DNA from: Platanthera guangdongensis
Lineage: Eukaryota > Streptophyta > Magnoliopsida > Asparagales > Orchidaceae
Length of the DNA: 64,000 nt
Assembly: GCA_039583875.1 (NCBI GenBank)
Contig: CM077150.1
Span: 340,501-404,500, forward strand
Direction of reading: 5' to 3'
The notes under the pieces were generated by a model. It saw only the letters and a program-made list of their open reading frames with translations. It made no database searches and was not told the origin of the DNA. The number at the start of each line of letters is the position of its first letter. Positions within the stretch are counted from its first letter, which is position 1. This document shows positions 23,441 through 34,607 of the stretch, in pieces. Made by a program: the position numbers and the translations under genes.

Positions 23441-23859
23441 ATGCTGCTGTCTAATGCTTCTGATTCAGAGCAGTCTGAATCTGCTGGTCTTCTTGGAGGA
23501 GAAGGGGTCTTTCTACTGCTTTTGGGGCAGCACGGGCGGTCGACGGGGAGGCGTTGAACCCGGACTTTGCCCGGAAGCTGGCCAAGTGGGTCACAGAGGA
23601 GAAGGTGCCAGGAGGTGGCAGGGGTCAGGAGGTGAGGAGAGCTAAATCCCGGTAGAGGGAACAACGACAGCAGTAGTAGTAACAGGCGTGATGGGGGTGC
23701 CAGGAGCCGAACAATCGGCTCGGCCGGAGGCAGCAGGAGTGGCAGGACCAAGGCTAGCAGAGAGGTTTCTATGGAGGAGACAACCGTCAAGGGGGCTAAG
23801 GTCAATTCAACCCCCCAGGCTGGAGGCTGAGAGAACGAGACTCAAAGTGTCCCAAGGGG
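23441..23859. other. Unidentified GC-rich segment at the junction of two broken elements
   Basis: About 420 bp separates the broken Sirevirus gag (right end) from the broken integrase of element J. Both strands have short open stretches (Pro/Thr- or Leu-rich on -, Gly/Arg-rich on +) but no recognised domain. It may be filler DNA captured at a deletion, or a remnant of a third element. Confidence 0.5.
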
Positions 23860-26130
23860 GGTATTATTCCCAAGAGTACGAGATGACATGCAGTTAATAA
23901 GATATGTTGTTGTAAGGACAACATCCTCTCTATAATACTTGAGAAGATGCATGTTGGACAAGAGACGACGTGCAATCTCCAGAAGATGACGATTCTTACG
24001 CTCCACAACCCCATTTTGGGCAGGAGAATAAGCACAAGATGTCTGGTGTATAATGTCATGATCAACCAGATATTCCGCAAAGCGTGAATCCAAATATTCA
24101 CGACCATTGTCACTTCAAAGGATCTGAATTTTAACATGAAATTGAGGGGAGATCATGTTATGAAACTTTTTAAAGGTGCAAAAAATGTCGCTCTTGTTTC
24201 GTAATAAATATAACCAAGTAATGCGGTAAAAATAGTCAATAAAAGTGACAAACCAAGTACAACAAGAAATAGAAGATACAGGTCCAACACCCCAGACATC
24301 AGAGTGAATCACAGAAAAAGGAACAAAACTTCACAACAAAACATGATTAAATGAAGTACGACAATGTTTATTAGCAGTACAGACATCACAAGCAAAGGAA
24401 GTAAAAACAGCTGCAGGCATAAAAGGTAACAATAGTTTCATAACAGGGATAGATGTCCGAAGTGACAATGCCAGGAATATAGATCAGATGTGCTGGAGTG
24501 AAGGGCCTGAGGAGGTGCCGCCGAGCAGGAGTCGAGCACGTACAAACCATTGACCAAACTACCAGAGCCAATCAGCGTATCCGTCTTCAGGTCCTGAAAC
24601 ACACAAGAGGAAGGATGAAACGTTACTGAGTAGTTCATGGAATTAGTCAAATGGCTAATAGATAGTAAATTACGAGTGAAATTTGGAACATGCATGACCG
24701 ATGATAAGATGAGAGAGGAACAAGAGATGGAACCCTTCCTAGCAATAAAGGAAAGAGAACCATCAACGATGCTCACCTTATCACGACCAGAGAGAGGAGT
24801 ATAAGAGAGAAAACCTCAGGCGGAGCCAGTCATATGGTCGGTGGCTCCGGAGTTAATGATCCAATGAGTGAAAGCAGTAGAGTGAGCACTTGGAGTTCCA
24901 TTGTGGGCATATGAAGACAATGCTGAAGTCTCCATAGAGAGGCCTTGCATCATGGGGCAAAGAGCAAGGACTTCATCAGCAGATAAAGAACCGGGATGAC
25001 AGAATGATCCACACCATACAGAGCAGGAGAAATATCTACAACAACATATGTGAGATGGGCAGACCGAGGGGGTGCGCGACCAGTGGAGCGGCCAAAGCCA
25101 CGACCACCACAAGAAGGAGCACCACCTTTCGGTGGAGGAAAACCATGGAGCCGAGAGCATGCGTCTCTGGTATGACGGGGCTTTCCACAATAATCACAGA
25201 GGTGGTGGTATTTATCAGTACCCTTCATCTTAGAATCACGGATAGAACGAGCCCCCCATCAATGAAGGGGTACCAGCAGCTAGAGCAGAACTTTTTGGAG
25301 CAGGGTCGAGAAGAAGAGACTGACGACGTTCAAACTCTTGTTGGACAATGCTATAAACCTCCAGAAGGGACGGTAACAACAGACATCCCAAAATATAAAC
25401 GCTAATCTGATCCAAGTCCCGATGTAGGCCATGAAGAAACTCAAAGGTCCAGTTATGATCCTCCCGGGCACGGACCATAGCCTCATTAACAGGGATAACA
25501 AAGGTGAGAAAATCAAAATCATTGTATTACTGATATAACTAAGTGAACTCCAAATAGTACGCAGAGGGGGGACGATGACCCTAGCGGAGTAAGGATATCT
25601 TCCATCTCAACCGGAAGATCTGGCCAACATTTCCCTTCTAAGAATACGTAGTCTCAGCACGTCGCCAAATATCAACTTCAGTATCCAAAAAGAGGTAGTG
25701 ACGAGCGATGGACTCCTGCATCGAATTCGTTAGCCAATACATGACTAAGGAGTTTTCAAAATCCCATTGAGGCCAATCAGAGACAGTCTTCTCCGGTTCC
25801 GTAGTTTTCCCAGTGACATATTCAAAGAGGCGACGACTCTTAAGAGCAAGAGTGATAGAGGGCGACTAAGACAAATAATTTGAATCATCTAATCAGATAG
25901 TAGTAATCTGCGGAGTATTGTGATCATGAATCCCACGCAGAGGACTGACAGGAGGAGGAATCAGAGGGGGAACCGGTGTTGAGGTTGAATCACTGAGCAC
26001 CGACATAGTTGCTCCAGAATAGAAATCCGGAGACCACACGCCACACAAGGCAACAAAGGCAACCAATTCCACCAAGCAACAATCAAATTAGGAGATAGGG
26101 GGAATAAAAATCAACTCCATCCGATAACAG
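23860..26130 (-). pseudogene. gag, protease and integrase of element J
   Basis: Gag begins near 26013 (MSVLSDSTSTPVPPLIPPP) and includes GIHDHNTPQITTI. Broken frames follow with FEFLHGLHRDLDQISVYILG and a zinc knuckle LCDYCGKPRHTRDACSRLHG near 25200-25140. The protease site is INSGATDHMTGSA at about 24855-24817 (Asp replaced by Asn in the usual DSGATDH). The pre-integrase (LGNPNFTRNLLSI-type region, 24776-24438) and integrase (HSDVWG, AQNGVVERKNRHLLEIARRL) follow. Frameshifts and stops throughout. Confidence 0.8.
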
Positions 26131-26510
26131 GGCAGCAATCCCTAGGAGACGGCGCCGGAATGAAGGCTGGCCTCTCCACATATCCGACGCCGGAAGAGGA
26201 AGGACAACAAAACTTAAGAAACTCGACTACGACTGGGAAGGATGCGTTGGAACCGGTGTTGGAAGAGTCGCTGAAGAGACGCGGGAAGCACGGTCTTTGG
26301 CTGACGGCGAACTACCTGCGGAAGCCCGACGCCGATCGACGCGCGAAGTGCGGGGTTGGTCGACGACCACACCTGGGGAGGAAGAGAAGGCGTCAGAGAG
26401 AGGAGGCTGACGGAGCGCGTTGCGGAGGAGATGCACTGCGGAGGAGCGGCGGCGGAACGATGGATTGGGAAGGAGCGGCTAGGACACCAGTTTTGCTGGC
26501 TTTGATACCA

Positions 26511-26722
26511 TGTTGGAGAAAATCGTGAATAGTGATTCAATTACAAAATTGGTTTGCCCCCTCTATATATGAAGGCGGACACACCAATAATACAACAAAA
26601 AAAGAAATAAAACACTATACATGTTGTAACAATTACAATCACAAGGCTATATTTATAGCCTTCATACCAACATCCCTAAACACCTATTTACAAGTATGCC
26701 ATTAATTATGAGTCCCGTTACA
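26511..26722 (-). repeat. 5' LTR of element J
   Basis: On the - strand it ends TTTTCTCCAACA at the PBS and probably starts TGTAACGGGAC at 26722. The outer end is inferred from the TG dinucleotide only, because there is no partner LTR. The palindrome GGCTATAAATATAGCC at about 26647-26662 contains the likely TATA box. Confidence 0.6.
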
Positions 26723-27185
26723 TCTGCCTTGCTATCAAGTAAGACATACTTTTGAGTTATTGACTTATTCAGAGAGTTCAAAAATCAGATATCATCATAG
26801 ACTCCTTTGATCCCACTTCTTCCAATTTGGAGGAGAGGGAGAGAGAATAACTCCGCAAAAAAAGATCACGTGTAGCCATTCTGGGCCAATAGGTAAACTC
26901 ATCTGTCATATATATCTAGGTTGATCTTCGGTGCAGAGTTATAAAAATTTGAAATTGTCTAACCTAATTAAAATGTCTACTTGACACTTCAAACCTTGCT
27001 ACACTTGAAAATGCAAAGAACAACTCAGCACAAACGTTTTTTTGTGTGTTTTCCATGGGATTATAGAATTTGGGTTCATTCTCTGTAAGTAACTTGCATA
27101 TATTTATTTTCTAGTCGCTTGATATTGGTTCACTAAAGTGCTTCTAACTTGTTGCAACTACTTATTGGCATACTTCTCTTTTCAG
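26723..27185 (+). other. Host intron sequence upstream of the exon
   Basis: AT-rich sequence with no reading frame of note, ending in a pyrimidine tract and TTTTCAG at 27179-27185. It is taken as the end of the preceding intron of the 5'-nucleotidase gene; the earlier exons were not found in the window. Confidence 0.6.
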
Positions 27186-27406
27186 ATGGATAGGCATAAA
27201 TATGTTAAGGTAGCATATCATGGCTTCAAGGAAATGCCAAAGGAAGATAAGAGTAAAACTTATGGACACACATTGATACGAGATGCTTTTGATGAGCCTG
27301 AGTATGCGTTGCTAGATACACTTTTCTCTCTTGCTGAAGCATATCTTTTCGCACAGCTTGTTGACATGAAGGATAATTATCCGGGAAAATTTACTAGGGA
27401 AATTGA
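27186..27406 (+). CDS. 5'-nucleotidase-like (HAD subfamily IG) gene, internal exon a
   Basis: The exon (221 nt) encodes a stretch starting MDRHKYVKVAYHGFKEMPKE and containing LIRDAFDEPEYALLDTLFSL and AYLFAQLVDMKDNYPGKF. These match the plant HAD-IG 5'-nucleotidase (5_nucleotid, NT5C2/NT5DC-like) family as remembered; the part seen is the insert between HAD motifs I and II. Such proteins hydrolyse purine nucleoside monophosphates, though the plant members' substrates are mostly unproven. The acceptor is TTTTCAG at 27185; the donor GTATGT at 27407 leaves two bases of a codon, and the next exon supplies the third. The Met at 27186 is probably internal. The 585-bp intron that follows holds no insertion. 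No stop or frameshift is seen, and codon content is unlike the flanking transposons. Confidence 0.85.
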
Positions 27407-27991
27407 GTATGTACATCTGACCAAGAAAGTTCAGTTTTGTATGTGTTTAAGGACTGAAGTAATTTAGTGTTCACATTAGAGACATGCATCATTATCTTTA
27501 TCTTTTCCATCATCTTGCTTTAGCCTAACTATTCTACAATTCCTTACAGTATAATTTTAAATTGTCTTCCTGAAGTGTGTACTTGGATAGTTGGATTAGT
27601 TGTGTAAAGGTTGCCACTACAGAATTCATATTTATTACTTCTTTCTTTTGTTATTATTCCGTTGTTGACCTCCCTTACAATAAAATTTTAACATAGACTG
27701 GCTATGCTCCTAACTCCATTTTGTTATCTTACCCCACATTATTTCCATGCTTCATAGTATTTTACAATTTTAAAGATAGTGCATTTGGATCATACATGAA
27801 ACAGTTGGGTTTCTTGGTTCTTTTGCACTACAGTTGGGTTGTTTTGGATATAAATATTTTTATTCTTGAATCAGCTAAAATGGTTTGGCATCACGATCCC
27901 TGCTCTGACAGCTACATTTGAAATATATTCAACACAGTTGTATAAAAGCTAATTGTTTAACATTAACTAAGGACTTCCTATTTCTATGCAG

Positions 27992-28084
27992 TTATGTCCA
28001 TATGTATAAAGATGTTAGAGCGGCAGTTGACATGTGCCATCGTGATGGAACTTTAAAGAAAATGGTTGCACAGAATCCTGGGAA
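27992..28084 (+). CDS. 5'-nucleotidase-like gene, internal exon b
   Basis: The exon (93 nt) follows acceptor TATGCAG (27985-27991) and reads YVHMYKDVRAAVDMCHRDGT then LKKMVAQNP, a highly conserved block of the family. The donor is GTAAGC at 28085. Phase (two bases left over) agrees with exon a and with exon c at 61145, where one base completes a Lys codon. The downstream intron is 33,060 bp because of nested retrotransposons. Exon integrity suggests the gene is still under selection, or that the insertions are recent relative to decay. Confidence 0.88.
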
Positions 28085-28383
28085 GTAAGCAATCCATGGT
28101 TTTCAACACCCATTTCCTATTGAATGCATTTGGAAGACCTAAATCTACTCTATCCACGTATGATTTTTAAATTTTAGTATTAAATCTAATATTTTAATAT
28201 ATTCGAAACGTGTTTCATAACTATCATCTTCAAAATATATTTTCTCTTCTATTTATGACGAGACAACTGCTGCCGCCTCTTGATCTCAGCTAAATATTCT
28301 TACCACATTTAACATCATTAACTGCTTTAATGTGGTCTATCTTAAATGTAAATTTCAACGTACAACCTTGTCTTAGATATAAT

Positions 28384-28519
28384 TGATAGGAGAACAAAGA
28401 ATCCAATATCTATTTCACAAGAGATAAGGTAATATATATACAAGTACATGGGAGGGTGTTCACAACATCCATGGTGAGCATAAGATAACTCTACTACACA
28501 GAAGTATACTACACCTAAC
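28384..28519 (-). repeat. 3' LTR of element K
   Basis: About 136 bp. On the - strand it is preceded by a run of about 20 G (C run 28519-28538 on +) and a GT repeat (CA at 28539-28554), which occupy the place of the polypurine tract. Confidence 0.9.
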
Positions 28520-28521
28520 CC

Positions 28522-28552
<31 letters not shown>

Positions 28553-28556
28553 AAAA

Positions 28557-31246
28557 TCACGTGGTATCATACACCGAGAGTTTGGATAGTAGATGAGAAT
28601 GCTGGGTCCCTGTCTGCGACTTAGTCATCAAATCTGCAATCTGCTGCTCGGAAGGAACAAAGGAATGAGCAAGAGTACCACGTCTATATTGCTCACATAA
28701 GATGAAAGTATCAAACCCGATATTCTTGAAGAGTGAGTGCTTCACCGGGTTCAGAGTAATCTGAATGACACCAGTGTTATCACAGTAAAGTGAGGTTGAA
28801 TTTGGAGAAGAGACACCAAGATCCTCAAGAAGCCAACAAAGCCAAATAATGTCCTCAGCGGTGGTAGCCATGACCCGAAGCTCGGCCTTAGTGCTGGATC
28901 GAGAAATACCAGTCTGTTTCTTGGACTTCCATGCAATAAGCGAAGAACCCAAGGAAAGACTGAAACCAGTGACAGAGCGACAACATGATCACTAGCCCAA
29001 GTAGCATCCGAGTAAGCGCAAAGCTGCAGAGAACTGTTGCTGGAGAATAAAATACCACGAGAAGTCGTCGCTCGGAGATAGCGCATGAGCCGCAACAGAT
29101 GACCATACTGTATAAAGGTAGGCGCACTAACAAACTGGCTCAACACATGAACTGCATGAGCAATGTCGGGCCGAGTAATGGTGAGGTAGACAAGGCTCAC
29201 AACGTGATGACAGTAGCGAGTGGGGTCAGAGAGTGGAACACCATCATCCGGACGTAGCTGAAGGTGAAGCTCCATTGGGTGTCCATTGTGCGAGAGTCAG
29301 ATAGAGTAGCTCGAGCTAGGATATCTGATGCGTATCTCTGCTGAGAGAGCTGAAAACCGCTGTCTGTAGAGCTGACCTCAAGACCCAAAAAACAGCTCAG
29401 CTGTCCAAGGTCGGTCATCTGAAACTGCTATTGAAGGCGATGGTTGACGAAGGCCAAATGAGAAGGATCATCGCCATTAATGATCATATTATCCACATAA
29501 AGTAACAAAAGGGTCCGACCACGAGAGAAAGAATGCACAAACAAAGTTGGATCATGTGGACTTGGCTGGAAACCGACTGCTGTGATGGCTGAGCTGAAAC
29601 GTGCAAACCATGCGCTGGGTGCCTGCTTGAGCCCATAAAGGGCTCGCCTCAAGCAGCAGACAAGACCCGAAGGAGAGGATAAAGCAGGAGGAGGAAGCAT
29701 GTATACCTTATGCTGAAGATCACCGTGAAAAAAAACATTCTTCATGTCAAGCTGAGATAGACCAGTGGCAAATAGCTGCAACTGCAATAAAAGTCTGAAC
29801 TGTAGTCATATGAGCGACTGAAGCAAAGGTCTCATCATAATATCTCCCCTTCTACTGCTGAAAATCACGAGCAACTAGCCGAGCCTTGTACCTCTCTACA
29901 AATCCATCGGAGTGAGTCTTGATCTTGAAGACCCACTTGCAAGTGATCGGAATAGCACCAAGTGGAAGAGGAACGAGGTCCTATGTACGAGTATGCTCAA
30001 GTGCCTCTAACTCAGCAGACATAGCAACCTGCCACTTAGGTATCTGTGCAACCTCACGGTAGGTAGTCGACTCTAGAGTGCTACAAGCAGTAGCAGGAAG
30101 GGAAAGTAGGTCCAACAGAAGTGTAGCAAGGCTAAGGCGGTCGGGAGGACGTCGCTCATAAGGTGGGTTGTAACGCACAAGAGGATCGTCCACAGGACAC
30201 TCGCTGGAGGAGGCAAACACCGAGTCTGGAGGCACTGGAGGCGAAAGGACAGGAGCAGGAGGAGGAGGACGATGAGGGAAAGGGGACGATGCGCACGTTC
30301 GATGGAGAGGTGGAAGGTAAATATGAGAAGATAAGACTGGAGAGGTAGGAAATGGTATAGGCAGTGGCAAGAAGAGAGTAGGTGGACATACCAGTGGAGA
30401 GAAAATATGAAGCGGTGGGGAAGGAAGAGTGAGGAACTGCACAATAGAGGGAGTCACCGATGAGTGCGAGGTTGAGAGGATGAAGGACACAAAGAAAGGG
30501 TGAGACTCGTCAAAGGTAACATCGCGTGAGATACAGAGTCGACGTACAACATAATCATAACATCGATAGCCCTTGTGCTCAGTACTGTATCCGAGAAAGA
30601 CAGAAGATACAGATTGAGCAAAGAGCTTGGTACGCTCACGTGAAGGAAGAAGAACATAACACCGACAGCCAAAAACATGCAGATGAGTATAATGTGGGGT
30701 CGGGAGTACAAACACTCACCAGGACACCGACCCTGAAGAAAAGTGGAGGGCTGTAGGTTGATAAGATAGACAAAAGTGGAGAAAGCCTCAACCCAAAAAT
30801 GAGGAAGAATGTGAGAGGGTATGAGAAGAGTGCGCGCTGTCTCAATGATGTATCGATACTTCCTTTCAACAATGCTATTCTGAGCGTGGGCACCGGGACA
30901 TGCAAGCTGGGGGAGAGTACCGTGAGTGGCTAACAAGTCGCGAAAAGCATGAGAGAGGTACTCCCCCCAAAGTCGAAATGAAAAATGCATATGGACTCAG
31001 AGAATTGGGTGCGCACCATAGTAAACAAATACCATAAATCTGGAAAAACTTAAAACGGGAGTGCATACAATAAATCTAACAATAACGAGAATAATCATCA
31101 ACAAATATAACGCAATACCGATGTCCGTTTTTTAATACAAAAGGCGCGGGACCACATACATCTAAATGAACTAAATTAAACGGATGACAAGATCTTGACT
31201 CACTAAACGGGTAAGGAAGTTGTAGTTGTTTTGCAAGCTTATAACC
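28557..31246 (-). pseudogene. Integrase, RT and RNase H of element K
   Basis: From 31246 down: integrase start ([29 protein letters not shown]), core with IVERKYRYIIETARTLLIPS near 30870-30810, and the C-terminal block HLHVFGCRCYVLLPSRERTK and YSTEHKGYRCYD. A proline/serine-rich linker follows, then RT at 29787-29428 (QLDMKNVFFHGDL, ALYGLKQAPSAWFARF). The active site reads LLYVDNMIING, so the second catalytic Asp is Asn (codon 29490-29488). RNase H (28952-28557) carries WKSKKQTGISRSSTKAELR and CDNTGVIQITLNPVKHS. Multiple stops and frameshifts. Confidence 0.85.
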
Positions 31247-31365
31247 TGTTAGCATTATTAGCATTTATGCATTGTTAGCATTATTAGACCTTATGTATTT
31301 TTATCCTTGTCTTCCATATAAAGAGGACACCTTTAATGCAATAATTGGTTTTTTCTCCTTCAACA
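31247..31365 (+). repeat. 5' LTR of element L
   Basis: 119 bp with CCATATAAAGAGGACACC as probable TATA region (about 31315-31332). Confidence 0.95.
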
Positions 31366-31792
31366 TGGTATCAGAGCCTCCCGTGCCCTAAATCTCCGAT
31401 TTCGTCCTCCGCTCGCCAGCCCGCTTCCATCCTCCGCTCGCCAGCCCTCTCGCATCTCCCGCACGCATCTCCGCTCGCCAGCCCGCTCACATCTCCGCTC
31501 GCCAGCCCGCTTCTGCTTCCGTCTCCCGCTCGCCAGCGTCCACTCCCGCTAGCGCCTGCGTCCGCCAGCGTCCGCTCGCCGTCCAATCCAGTCGCCCGCA
31601 ACCTCTTCTGCTCCTCTCCACCTCTTCTAATGGCGCCGGAATAGTGCTCTTGCTTCCTCCGGCGCCTCCTGCCCTTGTGATGCTTGGATGGCTGGTTCCA
31701 TTTGCCTCTTGATGCCCTAATTTCTTGGGTTTCCTCCCTTTCCGGATTTCTATTCCGGCTTGGTCTTTCCTCAGGATTTCTATTCTTGTGAT

Positions 31793-33049
31793 ATGGGATC
31801 TAGTGGAGCGGATTCTCTCTCTCCCTCTACCGGTGGTACTCCGGCCCCTCTTTCTGCTGGTCCTCCTTCGTCGGTCTTCTACCGTGGAACCACCGATCAC
31901 AATACCTCTCAGATAACTACTATCCGACTTGATGAATCCAATTATCTCTCATGATCCCGTTCTATTACCCTGGCGCTTAAAAGTCGGCGTCTCTTTGGCT
32001 ATGTCTCCGACCACATGCCGAAACCTGATAGGACTTCTCCTGAATGGCCGCAGTGGGAATCCGAGAATTCCTTGGTCATGTCTTGGCTGACCAACTCGAT
32101 GCAAGAGTCCATTGCCCGCAACTATCTTTTTCTTGACAGTGCTTCTGCTATTTGGTGTCGTGCAGAGTCTACATACTCTCGCCGCGTCAATGCTGCTCAG
32201 ATTTTTCAGCTTCGCCGCCAGATCAGTTTACTCCGTCAGGGTGACCGTCCTCCTTCAGCGTATTACTTAGAGTTCACTCAGCTATATCAAGAGTATGGTC
32301 ATTTTGATCCTCTTGTCTTTGTTAGTCCTGTTGGTGAGGCGATGGTTCGGGTCCGGGATGACCGCAATCGCATATTTGAGTTCCTTCATGGCTTGCACCG
32401 CGACTTTGATCAGATCAGTGTTCAGATTCTGGGGTGACTGCCGATCCCTTCTCTTTCTGAGGTCTATAGCATCGTGCAGCAGAAGTTTGATCGTCGTCAG
32501 ACCATTATTCCGGATCCTGTGCCAGAGGACTTTGCTCTGGCTGCTACCATCCCCTCCCTTCTTGGCACTCGTCCATCCCGGGATCCCCGGTCGAGGAGCT
32601 CAGATAAGGATCATCTCCTCTATGATTACTGTGGCAAGAGTCGCCACACTCGGGATACCTGCTTCAAGCTTCATGGGTTCCCTGCCTCGAGAGGGGGTGC
32701 CCCGCCTCATGGAGGTCGTGGTTCTGGACGCTCCTCGGGTCGTCATTGTTTCTCCCGTGCGTCCCATCTTACTGACTCTACTGCCGATGTTTCTCCTGGC
32801 TACTCTAGTACCGATGTCCCTGCCACCCCTGGTGCTTTTACTGCGAATGAGGTGCTTGCTCTTCGACGCCTGATGCATGGTCTTTCTAGGGAGCTTTCTG
32901 CCTCTTCCTCCTACACTCATACGGGACTGCCAGGTGCTCACTCTGCTGTTTCTTCTCTGTTCACTCAATGGGTCATTGACTCTGGGGCCACGGATCACAT
33001 GACCGGGTCCTCTACAGGTTGTTTCCTATACTCCTCTTTCTGGGCGTGA
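31793..33049 (+). pseudogene. gag and protease of element L
   Basis: ATG at 31793 (MGSSGADSLSPSTGGTPAPL). The gag domain has TTDHNTSQITTIRLDESNYL, MPKPDRTSPEWPQWESENSL, AAQIFQLRRQISLLRQGDRP and FEFLHGLHRDFDQISVQILG. TGA at 31952-31954 (Trp position) and at 32435-32437 interrupt it. The zinc-knuckle position reads YDYCGKSRHTRDTCFKLHG with the first Cys changed to Tyr. The protease site VIDSGATDHMTGSS is intact near 32975-33015. A stop at 33047 precedes the integrase frame. Confidence 0.85.
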
Positions 33050-33053
33050 TAAG

Positions 33054-34607
33054 GTGAGCATTGCTGATGATTCTCTTTCGTCCATTGCTGGCAAGGGAAC
33101 CATCCCCTGCTTCTCCCTCACCTTGTCCTCTGTTCTTCACGTGCCCTCCTTTACTCGTAATCTACTTTCAATTAGTCATTTGACTAACTTCATGCATTGC
33201 TCTGTGACATTTCTTCCGTCTTCTTGTGTGTTTCAGGACCTGACGACGGGGAAGGTGATTGGCTCTGGTAGCATGGTGAATGGTCTCTATGTGCTTGACT
33301 CTGGCACTGCGTCCTCTACTCTAGCTCTTCATTCCAGCACTGTTCATCCTCTGTACTCCTGGCACTGTCGCCTGAGACACCCTTCTCTTTCTGTTTTGCA
33401 ACTGTTGTTTCCTGCAATGTCTGCTGCTTTTTTTGAGTCTTTTGTGTGTGATGTCTGTAGTGTCAACAAACATCATCGTACTTCATTTAAACATGTTTCG
33501 TTGCCTAGTTCGATTCCATTTGCTGTTATTCATACTGATATCTGGGGCCCCTGCTCGGTCCCTTCTATTTCTGGTTGTACGTGGTTTGTTACATTTATTG
33601 ATTGTTTCTCACGCACTACCTGATTATATTTGATTCGTCACAAGAGCGATGTGTTTTCTGTTTTCCGTCAATTTCATGCCATGATCTCCACCCAATTTCA
33701 GTCCCTCATTAAAATTCTTCGCAGTGACAATGACCGCGAATACATGGATTCACAGTTTGAGCACTACCTTGCTGATCATGACATCCTCCATCAGACTACC
33801 TGTGCGTATTCCACTGCTCAAAATGGCGTTGCTGAGAAGAAAAATCGCCATCTGTTGGAGGTTGCTCGGTGCTTATTGTCCACAATGCATCTCCCAAAAT
33901 TCTATTGGGGAGATGCCGTCCTCACTGCTGCATACCTCATCAATCGGATGCCCTTACGTGTCCTCGGAAACTCTACTCCTCTGGATACGCTTGATGTGCC
34001 TCTTACTCGCCTTCCTCCTAAGGTGTTTGATTGTGCTTGTTTTGTTCACATCCATCATCCTCGTCCCTCCAAACTTGATCCTTGTGCCCTCAAGTGTGTA
34101 TTTATTGGTTACTCCCCTACGCAAAAGGGGTACAAGTGTTTTCACCCCCCTACTAGGAAGGTGTTTGTTAGCATAGATGTCACTTTCCGTGAATCCGAAT
34201 CATATTACCCTCTGTATGCCCCCTCATTCTCGGGTGTTCCCTCCGTTTCTTTGCCCATACCTCCACCATATCCCTCACTTCAGGGGGAGCCTCTACCAGT
34301 GGAAGTGAGTCCTTCTCTACAAGTGTAAGTGAGTCCTCCTATTCGGGGCTCTCCTCTATCCTCACCACCGACCTTGCAGGTATATACTCAGCGTATAAAG
34401 AGGACAAACACACACGAGCCTGCTATGTTGCCAGATCAGTCAGTGGATCCTGACGTACGACCTTCTGATTTACCGATTGCTTTTCAAAAAGGTATCCGGT
34501 CTTGTACCCGCCATCCTCTATCTAATTATGTATCTTATAATTCTCTGTCTACCTCCTTCAAGGCCTTTGTCTCCTCTCTTGCTACTTCTTCTATCCCTGT
34601 GTCATGA
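33054..34607 (+). pseudogene. Integrase of element L
   Basis: Pre-integrase HCRLRHPSLSVLQ and CDVCSVNKHHR give the zinc finger. The core has HTDIWGPCS, a TGA at 33621-33623 (Trp position), then RSDNDREYM and AQNGVAEKKNRHLLEVARCL. The C-terminal block KVFDCACFVHIHHPRPSKLD and IGYSPTQKGYKCF lies at about 34020-34140, followed by a proline-rich linker with a stop near 34326. Confidence 0.85.

Larger units (their letters stand above)
23860..26722 (-). mobile_element. Copia element J, 5' half only
   Basis: On the - strand: LTR (26722-26511), PBS TGGTATCAAAGCC (26510-26498), gag, zinc knuckle, protease, and integrase up to about 23860, where it ends abruptly after LGNNTPLGTL. RT, RNase H and the 3' LTR are missing. 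Gag and integrase resemble elements L and N (shared ITTI-type gag start, NRHLLE-ARRLLS-MHL integrase). It sits about 460 bp upstream of a host exon. Confidence 0.85.

Noticed and set aside
26723..27185. Search for the preceding exon of the 5'-nucleotidase gene
   Set aside because: No segment resembling the expected upstream blocks, including the HAD DxD motif, was found here or in other non-transposon gaps.
28519..28554. C run followed by CA repeat as a possible telomere-like or centromeric repeat
   Set aside because: It sits exactly at the polypurine tract next to the LTR of element K and is better explained by expansion of that tract.
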